From Tanytarsus gracilentus (lineage: Eukaryota > Arthropoda > Insecta > Diptera > Chironomidae): DNA of 64,000 nucleotides. A model generated the notes under the pieces. The model saw only the letters and a program-made list of their open reading frames with translations. It made no database searches and was not told the DNA's origin. The position numbers and the translations under genes were made by a program. This document shows, piece by piece, positions 10,960 to 23,500 of the stretch (its first letter is position 1; each line of letters starts with the position of its first letter). The stretch covers positions 5,230,501 to 5,294,500 of the forward strand of contig JAXRKN010000045.1 of assembly GCA_038502055.1 (NCBI GenBank), given 5' to 3'.

Positions 10960-12618
10960 ATGGCAGTGACAAGTGTTTTTGTGATTTTTATTCTCGCGGT
11001 TATTTTTAAATATATTTGGAATAATCGAAATTTTTTTGTTCTTCTCAACAAAATTCCGTGGAGTGATTTTAAATATAATTTAAATCAAATTTATAAACTT
11101 TATCATGGCGACAGCAAATTCATGTTTGAATACTCAATTAATGCAATGAAGGACAAATTAACCGGGACAACAAAAGCATTTTTTGGATTATATTGGACAG
11201 TAATTGTTCCAAAACCCGATGACCTAAAAATCATTATGAACTCAAAAGATTGCCTCGATAAAGCGCCATTCCAAAAATTAGCAATTATTGATCAAGGATC
11301 TCTTTTTGGGAATCTTGATGCATGGCAGCGGCATCATAAAATTATTGAGCCCTTTTTCGGAACTTTAGCTGTTAAAAATTTTATTCCAATTTTTAACGAA
11401 AAATCAAGAATTTTAATAAAAAATCTTGAAAAAAAATTAGACAAAGAAGAATTTGATATGTTTAGAGATGTCGCTGCTCTAACTTTGGAAATGATTTTAA
11501 ATGCGATGGAATTAGATGTTGATTTGTTGAATATGGCGGAAAGTGAAAGAAATGTGCCGACAAAGTGTTTGGAGATGTTAGTGGGGATTATTTAAAAATT
11601 AAGTAACACCAAATTTTAATAAATTTTAAATCCGCAGGTTCGCTGAAATGGTCGGTTTAAGAATATTTAAATTTTGGCTCCATCCTGACATCACGTACCA
11701 TCAATGGAGTTACTTTAAAATGTACAAAAAAACTGTTGATATTTCGCCATATAAATATATTAAAGAAATTATGAACGGAATTGAAGAAAAACAAAAAATT
11801 TCAATTGATGAAAAGCCAAAATCTTTTGTTGGTGCAATGATGGTTCAAAAAAATTATTTGCATGAACAAGAAATCATTGATGAAATTAAAACAATGTTGA
11901 TGGCTGTAAGTGAAAATTATAAGGAATTAAAGTTGGTTTAAATTTTAAAAATTAATTAAATTTATCTGAAATTTTCAGGCTCAAGACACGACAGCAATTG
12001 CTGTTTCATCAACGCTTCTTCTTCTCGCAATGAACAAAAATATTCAAAATAAATTATTTGAAGAACTTCGAGGAGTTTTGCCGTCAAAAGATTCTGAAAT
12101 TGATTTTGAAGTTTTAAGCAAACTTTCATATCTCGATCAAGTTGTTAATGAGAGCTTGAGAATTTTGCCGGTCGTTCCATTTGCAACAAAGAAAGCTGAT
12201 GCCGAAATAGTTCTTAGTGACTGCACAATACCGAAAGGAATTTCAATAGTTATTCCAATAGTTTTGATTCAAAAGAACCCAGAGTTGTGGAGTGACGACG
12301 CGCATTTATTTAAGCCTGAAAGGTTCGAGAGAGAAAATATCAAGAAAGTTCATCCATACGCTTTTATTCCATTCACAAGTGAGAATTTAGATTAAAATTT
12401 TAAACTATTTTAATTAAATTTTAAATTTTTTAGAGGGTCCTCGAATGTGCCTCGGATGGAAATATGCAATCACTTTGATGAAAATTAATCTCGTTCATCT
12501 TTTGATGCATTATGAATTCGACACGAGATTAAAATTTGATGAACTTGAGTTTAAATTTTGTGTCACCATGAATGTGTGTCAAGGTTATCAATTAAGAATT
12601 AAAGAAAGAAAATATTAA
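10960..12618 (+). CDS. Cytochrome P450, CYP4 clan (CYP325-like), paralog 2
   Basis: Exons 10960-11576, 11638-11905, 11979-12378 and 12434-12618 encode 489 residues. Intron positions and phases match paralog 1 exactly; exons 3 and 4 are the same length (400 and 185 nt). The first donor is the weaker GTTAGT. Motifs: N-terminal anchor at 3-20, C-helix WQRHH (W122 to H126, again His in place of Arg), AAQDTT at the exon 2/3 junction, ExxR E353-R356, and FTKGPRMCLG with C434. Exons 1 and 2 have diverged clearly from paralog 1. The 3' end of exon 3, intron 3 and most of exon 4 are nearly identical to it, indicating gene conversion. The product should be an ER monooxygenase of unknown substrate. The TAA at 12616-12618 lies 11 bp from the stop of the convergent CYP6-type gene. 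Confidence 0.9.
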
Positions 12619-12629
12619 ATATAAAAAAA

Positions 12630-14239
12630 TTAAATTTCGGAAATTCTTAGCCAAACTTCATCATTCGGTCCATAAATGAATGATTTAGGATTAATTTTGA
12701 TTGGATCATCAGTTTTTGAACAGGGCGAAAATTTAAAATTATGTATGAGCATTGCAAGCGCTAATTTTGTTTGAATAAGTCCAAATCTCATGCCGATGCA
12801 AATTCTTTGACCTGTAAAGTAAAATTCAATTAAAGATCTTCTCTAAAACTAAATCCTACCTTCACCAAATGGCAGCCAGCTAAATGAATGTCTTGAATTT
12901 TTATTTTCCTCATTAAATCGTTCAGGATCAAATTCTAAAGGGTTGTTGTAAAGGTGAGGGTCACGATGGATGGCCAACACTGGAATTATCAATCCAGTTC
13001 CTTCAGGCAATGTTGCTCCATTAGGTAAAGTATATTCTTTGGTCACCATTCGGTGAATTGTCGCAACTGGTGGATGAAGTCTGTTAGGATTAAAAACTTA
13101 GAGTTAGATTTAAATTTTTAATCTGAAATTTAAATATCTAACCTTAATGACTCAGCAATAATTTGATCAACATAGCTCATTTCCATTACAGCATCGTAAG
13201 TCCACTCACCCGCGAATTTCCCGAGAATCCTCTTAACTTCATCTCTCGCTTTTTGCTGAATATCTTGATTGTGCGCGAGCGAATGAAGCGTAAAAGCTAA
13301 CGTTGTGCTCGAAGTCTCGAAGCCCGCGAAAAAGAAAACAAAAGCTTGCGCTGCAATTTCATTAAAGCTAAATTTATCATCATCAGCATCTCCATCATTG
13401 GATCTCATTAAATCAATTAAGAGCTGCATGAAGTCTCTGCGCTTTGAACCCGTTGACATGCGATAGTCAATTGTCTCACGAACGACTTCCATAAAGAAAT
13501 TACTGACATCGTCGTCATTAAATTTGATTCCAAGTGCTCGAGCTTTATCGCGAAAGACAGTTGCGAGGAAAAGTTTCAGTGATTTTAGCTTCGAAAAGTT
13601 CAACATTCGTTTTCCCATCGTTCGAAAAAGTGCATTTGGATTAGCGAGAGAATTTGATTCGAAGCCAAACGCACACGAGCTGATAACGTCTGTGGTAAAT
13701 CTCGCTAAAAGGTCATAAATTTCGATATCATCACCTGCCATTGCGTGTGGCTTTAGAAATCTCACAAAGTTTCCTCCGACCTCTGCAATTGTGCCGAACA
13801 TAAGTTTGAGTTTACCTGTCGTAAATACTGGAGATATTTTCGCTCGCAATTTTTTCCACTTTTGACCCTCGAGAAAAAATAAATTGGCACTTAATGGATC
13901 ATCGCGTTCATTGCTATAAACACCGCGATCGGCAAAATGATTGAAGTCACGAACGAGAATATTTTTAGCAAACTCAGGGGTCAACACTAAAAGAACAGGT
14001 TCTCGGAAGAAGAAAATTCCACAATAATCTCCCGAATTTTTCACTTGTGTGAAGATATTTTCCATTATTTGTCCAAAGTGCGTTCGATATCGAGTGGCCT
14101 CGAAGACATTTCCAGTTGGAAAAATTGGTGTGAGGTAAGGAACATTTCTGATCTTCCAAAATTTATAATTTCGTTTGAAATCGAAATAAAAATATGATAA
14201 AATAATTATCAAAGTTGAGAGAATAATTTCAAGCCACAT
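12630..14239 (-). CDS. Cytochrome P450, CYP6-type (clan 3)
   Basis: Read on the minus strand, exons 14239-13143, 13080-12860 and 12811-12630 (phases 2, 1) encode 499 residues, typical for CYP6. The start gives a hydrophobic anchor at about 5-19, followed by the proline hinge motif VPYLTPIFPTGN. All key motifs are intact: WKKLR (W128-R132), I-helix AGFETSS (305-311), ExxR E363-R366, PERF, and PFGEGQRICIG with heme ligand C444. Insect CYP6 enzymes are ER monooxygenases often tied to xenobiotic and plant-toxin oxidation; the substrate here is not known. The gene converges on P450 paralog 2 with only 11 bp between stop codons. No clear AATAAA lies between the two genes on this strand, so its 3' UTR probably runs antisense into the neighbour's last exon. 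Confidence 0.92.
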
Positions 14240-14607
14240 TTTAAGAATTGAATGAAAATGATCCCAGTGATTAATGAGTCAAGGTCATCTCACAATACAT
14301 TCACACGTTTTTTTCCTCTCCAACTAACAAACTATCAAAAAATGTCTGCGATGTCACCAGAATAGTGAGTAGAGCGTCCACAAATGGACAAATAAAAATT
14401 TTCCATCAAATTTGCAACGATGATGACGACTCATCGAAATCGAGTGAGAGTAAAAAGTGTAAAATGGAAATTTTCGGTATAATTTTTCACGTTAAAAGTG
14501 TCGCTGTAGTGATGATATGAGTTAATTATGCGCTAAGGCAAGTGATTTTTGTATAAAAATGAGCAAAGAAGACACTTTTAGTGTGGTGAAAATCGTAAAC
14601 TGGAACT

Positions 14608-14654
14608 TTAGTGAATCATCAAGTTCGATAAGCAGGGAAAATTTATATTAAAAA

Positions 14655-14704
<50 letters not shown>

Positions 14705-15006
14705 GACTTTTCGAAAAAATGTCTCAACATAGTATTCATCGCTCTTAACTGCTCGCTTGTGAATATAGTTTCATCTCCAGCTGGACGAAAGTTGCGCAAG
14801 AAAATCGCCATTGATGCGTTCCGAGTGAGTAATGAGCTCGTATGCTTCATGGGCGATTTTATGCTGTCCATTTGTAGTAGTTTCCAGTGCCGACGCAAGT
14901 ATGAACGGAACTTAATGTAAATATTATACAAATGTGGATGAATTGCCCACGCTGGCAAAATGACAATTGAATCACTCATCATAAACTTTTCAAACTTTGT
15001 TTTCAA
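14608..15006 (-). other. Unassigned ORF in a GC-richer pocket, possibly a degraded exon
   Basis: A minus-strand frame of 132 codons runs from 15006 and passes through the CA microsatellite. Its non-repeat part (about 14704-15006) is visibly less AT-rich than the flanks. A second minus frame (about 14915-14775) and a plus frame (about 14702-14920) are also open, so the strand is uncertain. A good donor (CAG/GTGTGT) occurs exactly where the microsatellite begins on the minus strand. No family was recognised with confidence. It could be a relic of a coding exon upstream of the CYP6-type gene, or chance. Confidence 0.15.
14656..14702. repeat. (CA)n microsatellite, 47 bp
   Basis: About 23 uninterrupted CA units lie about 420 bp upstream of the CYP6-type start codon. 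Confidence 0.98.
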
Positions 15007-15146
15007 TTAAACTTTTTTGCACGAAGTGAAATTCGGAAATGCAATTTCAATATGTCAATATTGAGCCATAAGAGCGCCAGGTCGTGGGCCAGGTCGTGGG
15101 CAAATAAATCAACTGCCAGCATGACAGCATAAATAAATTATGAAAT

Positions 15147-16335
15147 TTTAAAATTGAGTGTGTATGAGTTCATGCAACATAAACTTTTCTTTCGTTCTAG
15201 AAAGCATTTTCAATTTGTAATTTAGCTGTAAAAGAAAAATTTTAAAATTCTTGAAAAAAGTTCAATTCTGAGTGGGAAATAGAAAAATTATCTGTGGGGT
15301 GTGTGTGATATAAAAGTTAAAAAATTGAGTGTGTGTGAGTGAATGCATGGTATATATTTTTTAATTGTTCTAGAAAGCGTTTTTAATTTGTAATTTAGCT
15401 GTAAAAAAAAAATTTTAAAATTCTTGAAAAAAGTTCAATTCTGAGTGGGAAATAGAAAAATTATCTGTGGGGTGTGTGTGATATAAAAGTTAAAAAATTG
15501 AGTGTGTGTGAGTGAATGCATGGTATATATTTTTTAATTGTTCTAGAAAGCGTTTTTAATTTGTAATTTAGCTGTAAAAAAAAAATTTTAAAATTCTTGA
15601 AAAAAGTTCAATTCTGAGTGGGAAATAGAAAAATTATCTGTGGGGTGTGTGTGATATAAAAGTTAAAAAATTGAGTGTGTGTGAGTGAATGCATGGTATA
15701 TATTTTTTAATTGTTCTAGAAAGCGTTTTTAATTTGTAATTTAGCTGTAAAAAAAAATTTTAAAATTCTTGAAAAAAGTTCAATTCTGAGTGGGAAATAG
15801 AAAAATTATTTGTGGGGTGTGTGTGATATAAAAGTTAAAAAATTGAGTGTGTGTGAGTGAATGCATGGTATATTTTTTTAATTGTTCTAGAAAGCATTTT
15901 CAATTTGTAATTTAGCTGTAAAAGAAAAATTTTAAAATTCTTGAAAAAAGTTCAATTCTGAGTGGGAAATAGAAAAATTATTTGTGGGGTGTGTGTGATA
16001 TAAAAGTTAAAAAATTGAGTGTGTGTGAGTGAATGCATGGTATATTTTTTTAATTGTTCTAGAAAGCATTTTCAATTTGTAATTTAGCTGTAAAAGAAAA
16101 ATTTTAAAATTCTTGAAAAAAGTTCAATTCTGAGTGGGAAATAGAAAAATTATCTGTGGGGTGTGTGTGATATAAAAGTTAAAAAATTGAGTGTGTGTGA
16201 GTGAATGCATGGTATATATTTTTTAATTGTTCTAGAAAGCGTTTTTAATTTGTAATTTAGCTGTAAAAGAAAAATTTTAAAATTCTTGAAAAAAGTTCAA
16301 TTCTGAGTGGGAAATAGAAAAATTATTTGTGGGGT
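15147..16335. repeat. Tandem array, about seven copies of a 172-173 bp unit
   Basis: The phrase AGTGGGAAATAG recurs at 15271, 15444, 15617, 15789, 15961, 16133 and 16306, spacing 172-173 bp throughout. Each unit also contains GTGTGTGAGTGAATGCATGG, TTCTAGAAAGC and a poly-A tract. The first copy is most diverged at its left edge. Variant sites (GCGTTTTT or GCATTTTC; TATCTG or TATTTG; A-tract with or without G) are shuffled among copies, as expected from unequal exchange. No coding content. Confidence 0.95.
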
Positions 16336-19300
16336 GATATATTTTGATATCACTTATTTTATGCCCCTTGAAGTTAGATGATATGCGGCTTCAACCAATT
16401 TATTTATTTGATTTGACTTTGATCCACTTAATTAAAGGAATATGAACAATTAATTTATGTTCCTGAAGTTTTTAGAGTTTTACATCACTTTATTGATTGA
16501 TTTAAAAATTTTAAGCCTTTAGTTATGTTGTTTTTCTCACAGAGTTTAAATTTTATCTAATCAAAAAATATAAAAATTGATCAAGCTCAATTAAACTAGA
16601 AAAGCTAAATGCGCTGATATTTAACAAAATTCTATAAATTTTTTTAATTTAAATTTTTTTTACTTTTAAGTAAAATGATATGAAAAATTATTTTTACGTT
16701 TAATGAAAAATGAATTTGAAAATTAGCGCTTTATTCTCTTCGTTTTTAATTAAAATTAAAAAATCATTTGCGGTCAACTTCGTTTTGGTGATTTTTCAAA
16801 TTTTTTATCATGTTAAAACCTTAACTTAAGCAATTTATAATTTTTATTTTTATTGCAGTACAAAACAAATTTTTAAACACGATGTTAAAGAAACTTTTCT
16901 TGTACTCCTATAAAAAGTGCCAACTCGTGAATGCAGGTATGAATTATTGTCTCGACAGGTCCCATAGTAGAACTTAACAAGAAGTTGAAGTTATCAAAAA
17001 GAAGAAAAGTTTTCCACGTAGCATGTGTGTGTGTAAAGAAATTGAGATTTATTTCCACTACCAGGCAGAAACTTTGTTGTTGCTAATTTTATTGTAGCCT
17101 AATTTGTTATGCAAGGTCCAACCACAACACTTCACACAATGCCTAAGGGAACTCACTCGAGCGGCGAGAAAAGCTTTCGGCCCTGAGAAAAAGTTTCATT
17201 TCAATAGAAAGTCATATGTGAACCATAAAAATGACGTAAATAATTAATGGTTGAATAGCAAAATTTCCTTAGAGGTAAATGGCAAAAGATGATAAAGGTG
17301 AAGCAAACACTTAAATGTGAGTCAGTGTTTTGGGGACATAAAAGTTTTTGTTGCAAAAGGTCCAGGGTGAATTTTATAATTTTGGCACCTTAAATTTTCT
17401 ATGTTTAACAAAATTACTATTTTTCTTGTATTTCATCCAATTTATTTCATAAGCGCTAATCAAAATGTCCAAAAAAACATGAACACCGCCCACTACCTTA
17501 CAGCTTCCAACTCGACAACGTGCACTTTTAGTATGAAATTTTTAACGAATGTGTAGAAAGAGAAAAACTAATTTAATAAATGATGAAAGTTTCTCCCTCT
17601 TTTGGATGTCATGACACACACACACCTGTATCGAACTACTTCCTTTGTTTGAAGAAAAAACCTTTTGTTAAATCAAAAGCGGAAGGTCAGAAGAATTTTT
17701 CATGAAGAAACTTCTTCAATTGTTAAATAGGCATATGACTGATGGAGATTGATATCACGTAGCTCAACTTGAAACAATTTTCTCAAAATCTCTCAGAATT
17801 GTTATATTCTTTGATTTGGGTTTAAATTGCCATTCTTGATTCACCTGTCGAGAAAGAGAAAAATTCTTTTCCTCCTCCATAATATTAACCAACCTGTCAT
17901 AAAAATCAGTTCGAGAGTTCAACATGTCACTCATAATCTTTTTTTCTTGTTACTGCCTCTCTTTTTTTTGGGAATTTTCAATTTATGCGAAGCAATTTTT
18001 TACTGCTTGCAGTTCTGAGGTTATCATAAAAATGTGCCATGTGATAGGCGAAGGAAATTCTTGAAATGGTTACAGTGCAAGATGTGCACACGGTAGTGAA
18101 AGTTTAGGAAACTAATAGTTTAAAAGGGTGAGTTTAAAAGTTTTGTGACACAAATAATGAAAAATATATTTTAAGGGAACTAAAAATTTGAATTTTAAAA
18201 ACCCGTTAAATGAAAATTTTAAATTTTCATCAATTGTCCTTTTACATGTTTATGTTTGAGAGTTTCAAAAGATATATTTTTACAGAATTTATTGCAACGA
18301 TATATAGAAGATGATACAAAATAGCAGGTATGTTCATGACAGGAAATTAAGATGTCTCAATAGGTAGGAGTTGCCACTTTTCTTCTCTTTTCACTTGACA
18401 CCACACAAAACCATAAATATAAAAGTGGCAAAAATTTCTCATACGAAAAAAATTTTCTCCTTCAAACCACATCTCATGTCTCAGTGCCGGTTGTGCCTTA
18501 CATAAATATTTTTGTTGTTGCCATGCCAAATATGTGATATGAATATTTATCATTTCTCTCTCATTCAAGAACACACCAAATCGAGATTTATCGTACGAAG
18601 GAAATTGTTTACCTCAAAATCACATATCGCACACACAAATTGTGAGAGATCTCCATTCAATGTGGATGAAGAATGATGATGCTGAGAAGAGACAAACTTT
18701 ACGGTTCAGTCTATAAGGAACCTCGCAGCAAAAAAATTGTTCTATAGTTACTCACACTGATACCTTTAGAATAATGTAAGAAGATGAATGTCCAAATCAA
18801 TTCTCTTCTTGAGTGTGAATTAGGTATGCGATAAGAAAGAGATGGAAGATTTTTTGAAATATTATTTAAAAATATTAAATAAAGAAAATAATTTAATCGT
18901 AACGGTTTTTTGAATCTTAAATTTTCATCATGGTTTTTAACCAATTTCCATCCCTTGAATTCACACGCTTAGTAACAAACCACCTACGTGTGAATAATTC
19001 ATGAAATTGTCTCGCATTCTCATGTTTCGACTTTAATTCTTCTTTTCATTTTTTTCATCTGACTTTGTGTGACAAAAATTCTTCCTTCATGCATTTTCCA
19101 TTACTGATTTACAAGAGAAACTAATTAAAAGCATTAGCAGGAAGTTCAATTAAAAGTTTCTATTTAATTCCGTTCTTTGTTTGCAGAATCAAAATCAGAT
19201 TTTCGCATTATTTCTGTGGAGAATTTTTCCTTCGAGCGTTTTATAAACATTTTATAAAAAATCAAAATCCTCTATTGAGTTCTTCCATTAAAGTCGTTTC

Positions 19301-20051
19301 ATAACTTTGTGCAGTGTGTTCATAATTCAACGAACCATAAAATTAAAGAATTTTTTGGTTGGATTAAATTTTTTCACCCTTTGACATTTTTCATATTTTT
19401 TTTTATCATGATGGAGTAATTTTTTGTGTATCAAATCAAAATATTTACTTAAAAGGACAAAAAGCTAATATAATTTTTTTTTATAATTTTACTTAAATTT
19501 TTATTGAATTCGAACTAAGTTTTGAATTTTTCCAACTAAACTTTTTAAAACATTCTCAAAGGTAATTTTACATTTTAACTTGACTGTCATTGAGTTTAAT
19601 TCGCTAATCAACTCCACGAACATCCTTTTCCGTTGCCTTAATTGGTCATTATCATGAAATAAAAGTTAAAATGCGAGACTCAATTTGATGGTCTTCCTCT
19701 TCTCGCTATTACGCACATTTACCGTCACCTTCAACATAATTTGATTAAATTAAAGACGAAAGAGTTGAAACTTAATTAAAAACTTTTTTATGAAATCATT
19801 TCGTCCTCAATTAGAAGAATTTTCAATTCATTTCGAATGACTTCGAAACAAAAGCGGAAGGTGATGAAAATTCTGATGAGAGAAATTTCATTCAAAAAGC
19901 GCTAAAACCAATAATTTTGTTAATCCAGCTCTGAGCGGGAGTGAGAGAATGAGATCTCATTAAAAAGATTCTTCCATGCTGAAGCTAATTCTTCGAGGAT
20001 TAAATTCACACAGTAGAAATTTTGTAAAATGTTGAACTAAAAGTACTAAGT

Positions 20052-20192
20052 GGGGTTCATCAGAAAATTACGTGACATCATTGTGAAAATTTAAAATTAA
20101 TTTTTAATGTTGAAAGATTTTTGTTTCGAATGACTTAATTTTAAATTAAAACGTCCAGTTAACTCCTCTCACAAAACTTCTTCATAGACCCC
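20052..20192. mobile_element. Small hairpin MITE related to 6708-6835
   Basis: The left end reads GGGGTTCATCAGAAAATTAC then GTGACA; the reverse complement of the right end begins GGGGTCTATGAAGAAGTTTT. Both resemble the 6708 terminus, and the 15-base stretch GAAAATTACGT-SACA is shared. The interior is AT-rich with no coding capacity. Confidence 0.45.
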
Positions 20193-23100
20193 TCTAACAA
20201 ATTTTCATTGCACGAATCTTAAGTCGATAGTAACGATGATGATAAAAGTGAGAAAATTTTCAGTCGCAACGGGAGAAAGTAAAGAAAATTTTTCGGAAGT
20301 ATTAAATTTCATTTGTTTTTCTTTTTAATGGTTATGTGACGAGAGAGCTGTTTAAGATAGAAAATTTATGTAGTCGAGATTTATAAATAGAGCGCGCAGC
20401 ATGAACATCTTTGACATTTTTTTTTCTCTTGCATTCATAAATTTTGAACAATTTTCCATTTCTCATTGTGCACGACTGGATGATTATGTGTGTGTTCCCT
20501 AACGCTTAATGAGGTTAGCTCATGCATTGCTGCAACGAATTTAATTTACATGCGCATGTTGTCACATTTTTGTTGCATTCTGGAGCTATGAACTTGAGGT
20601 TGATTAGTGCATTCTTTAACATTAGAACATCACTGCAGCGAGAGAGGGGGAAGAGAGAAAAGTCCCAAAAAATTTATGAGCTGTGCAGTTTTATGGCCAT
20701 TCGGATTAATCATGGCACATAAAAAATATCTTATTGATGAGTCGACGACGACTGGTAATAAATGAGATAAACCTCCCAGTATTTATGGGACAGTCTTTTG
20801 AATTTGTCATACAAACATGGAAGAAAATTGTTTAAATTTATTTAATTTTTTTAAGAACTTAAAATAGATTTAAATAGGAAAATTTAGGAAAATTCAACTT
20901 TTATTGTAAATGGTCGAACACTAGTTTAGAAAGTAAACATACCTCGATTTTTTTAAAAGTTTTTTGGAAAATAATTTTTTCTTTACCAACCTAAAAAAAT
21001 CATTATTTTCTGTTAAAATTTAAAAACGTTTGTCCCATCTGAGCATTTTTCACCGCATAACATTATGACTCATGCAACTCTTTAATTTTCTTCTTTTTCT
21101 CTCACAACAACTCCCTCGACATTATTTCTATTCACGCCAAATGTTTGTGGTGACAGTCGATGGAAGATTGAGACATGTGCTGCAAAAAAAAGAGAGATGT
21201 GTGAAGAACTTTTCATTTTCAACAATCCATTAAAACTGCGCACTCGGGAGAAAAAGTAACAAGATGAAGAAAATGAGCGTCACATAAAAACTTAATATCT
21301 CTTTTTAATTTTAATGCCTTCGCTTGTGAAAACGTTTTCTTTTCTTGGAACAAAAGGATGATAGGATAACATGACAGGGGAGAAAAACTCTGGAAAATAA
21401 AAATTATTCAAGTAAAATTTCTGTGAATTTAAAAAAATTACTGAGTTTTAACTTTTTGCATTGATAATTTTGCCTGAGTTCTGTCCCCTTGTAAACAGAA
21501 GAAATTAATAAGCAATTTGGAATTTAGAGCCTGGAAGCGCACGACGGAAGATCCTCGCATGAACAATTTGTCTTATCGCGGTAGCTGCGATGTTTCTCAA
21601 CACATGAAAACGTCAACTTGAAAATTTTGTCTATAATTAAATTTTTTTTCTCCTTTTGTATGTGAGATGAAATTTGATACAGTGTCGTGTGCCTTCCGCT
21701 GTCGAGGTTTCACATTCCACATTTTTTCTTGTACAAAACATTTAATCTAATTCCAAAGTAATTTCCTGGAGATTTTCTCTTGCTCGGAAAAATTCCTTTT
21801 ACGCCTTCGTCAAAGCTCAAATCTGTGAAGAAAAAGAAATGTCTCCTTTCTCGAGTCGAAGGGTCGAATGCGTTGTCCATACACAACAATAATACAACAG
21901 CAATTTTAATTAAATTATACAAGGCAAAATGCCTCGACGATAAATCTTTCTCTCTTTTTTTCGGCTGAAAATTTATTTTTATATCGCCAAGTACACTCAA
22001 ATGGAATATTTATTGCGCCATCAAAGCGAAAAGATGGAGAAAATTACAAAATTTTTCATTCTTGAACCGAAAATGAGAAAGAAAAAAGGGCCAGACATAA
22101 AAATGTTTTCAATTTCAATCGAGGAGGTATTGCTGATGTCGTTTGATAGTGATGATGATATTGCTTATTGTGAACGGTAAATTATGCGATCGTTATGTTT
22201 CTCTTTTTTTGATGCTGTTAGAGAAAAAATAAATTAAATTGAGAAATTTAAGAAGAATAAATTCGAATGTCGAAGGTGATGTGGGTCACTTCAAAGATCA
22301 GTTGAAAATACTTTTGAGAATTTTTTTGGGAAATTGGATTTTGATATTCTGGAAAAAATGAAAGAATTTTTTTATATCGTTGAAAAAAATAATTTAGTCA
22401 TATGAAAATGAAAATATTTATAGCATAAGTTTTTGCAAAAAAATCATCTCGAATTTCAAATTTTCCAGGAGCATTTTACCATGGAAACTACAACATCGTT
22501 TCATATCTCAAACATTTTCTAAGAACAAAATTAGATAAGATTTAATGGCGCATCACAATCAAACCCACGCAACTCGTGTCAACGAATATTGATTTTATTT
22601 TCTTTGAATCCAAACAAATTATTTAAATTAGTTTTGCGTTTTATGTTTGCGAATTTTGGTTGTCGAATAAAATTTGATTGAAAAAAATTTAAGCTTCAAA
22701 AATCTTAAAAAATAATTTTAACAAAGAATTTTACACTTTAATGAATAAATTTCGATTCAAGTACTCACACTCACACTCACGATTGAAGCCTTTGAAAAGT
22801 GGAAGAAAAGCAAGCGTAAAAAAGTTCTGTTGCTTCAATAACTTCATGCGGAAAAACAAGTGACGCGACGCAAATTCTTCTTTCCTCCTCACGTAATGGA
22901 TGAGAAATGATAAAGTCCTCGTTGGATCCATTGCACACATGAACACATCTCATGTGAGTTTCTGTCAGTGATTTTTATGCGCGTTTGGATAGTAAAAATA
23001 TGAATCACGGCTCTGTGGGTTAATAATCATGTGCGCCTTTGCCCTGAAATTTACTGAAAAAGTTTTACTGTCATTTTCATAATGTCGAAGAGTGAAATAC

Positions 23101-23400
23101 ACACAGCGGCAACGAGTGAGTGAGTCACAATATTTTTTTATTACACTTTTTTCTCTCTTTTTATTTCTCTTCATTTTCTTACAACTTTGGCTTGTATTTT
23201 CTGCTCTGTTTTCCATTTTCACATCAACAATACAAACATTTATGGCGAAAAAATTTGATTTTTATGACTTCGAAAGAGACTTCTTCTTTTTTGCTTCACT
23301 ATTTTGTGTCCTCTTTCATAAAAATCATCTCCAATACAGTTTTTTGTGTGACTATGTGCTCATGATAAACAGAAAAATTATTTATGGGCGATTTTTGGGT

Positions 23401-23500
23401 GGAGTCGGAAAATGATGAAAATCGAAAAATATTTTTTTGCAGTGAAAAGTTTTGAATTAAATAATCAAAATATTTTCAACTTTAATCATTTTCCGACTCC
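23401..23500. repeat. 100-bp hairpin with 16-bp perfect arms
   Basis: GGAGTCGGAAAATGAT at 23401-23416 is the exact inverse of 23485-23500. Partial complementarity continues inward through AAAATATTTT-like blocks. The shape is that of a small MITE; family membership is unclear. Confidence 0.6.
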
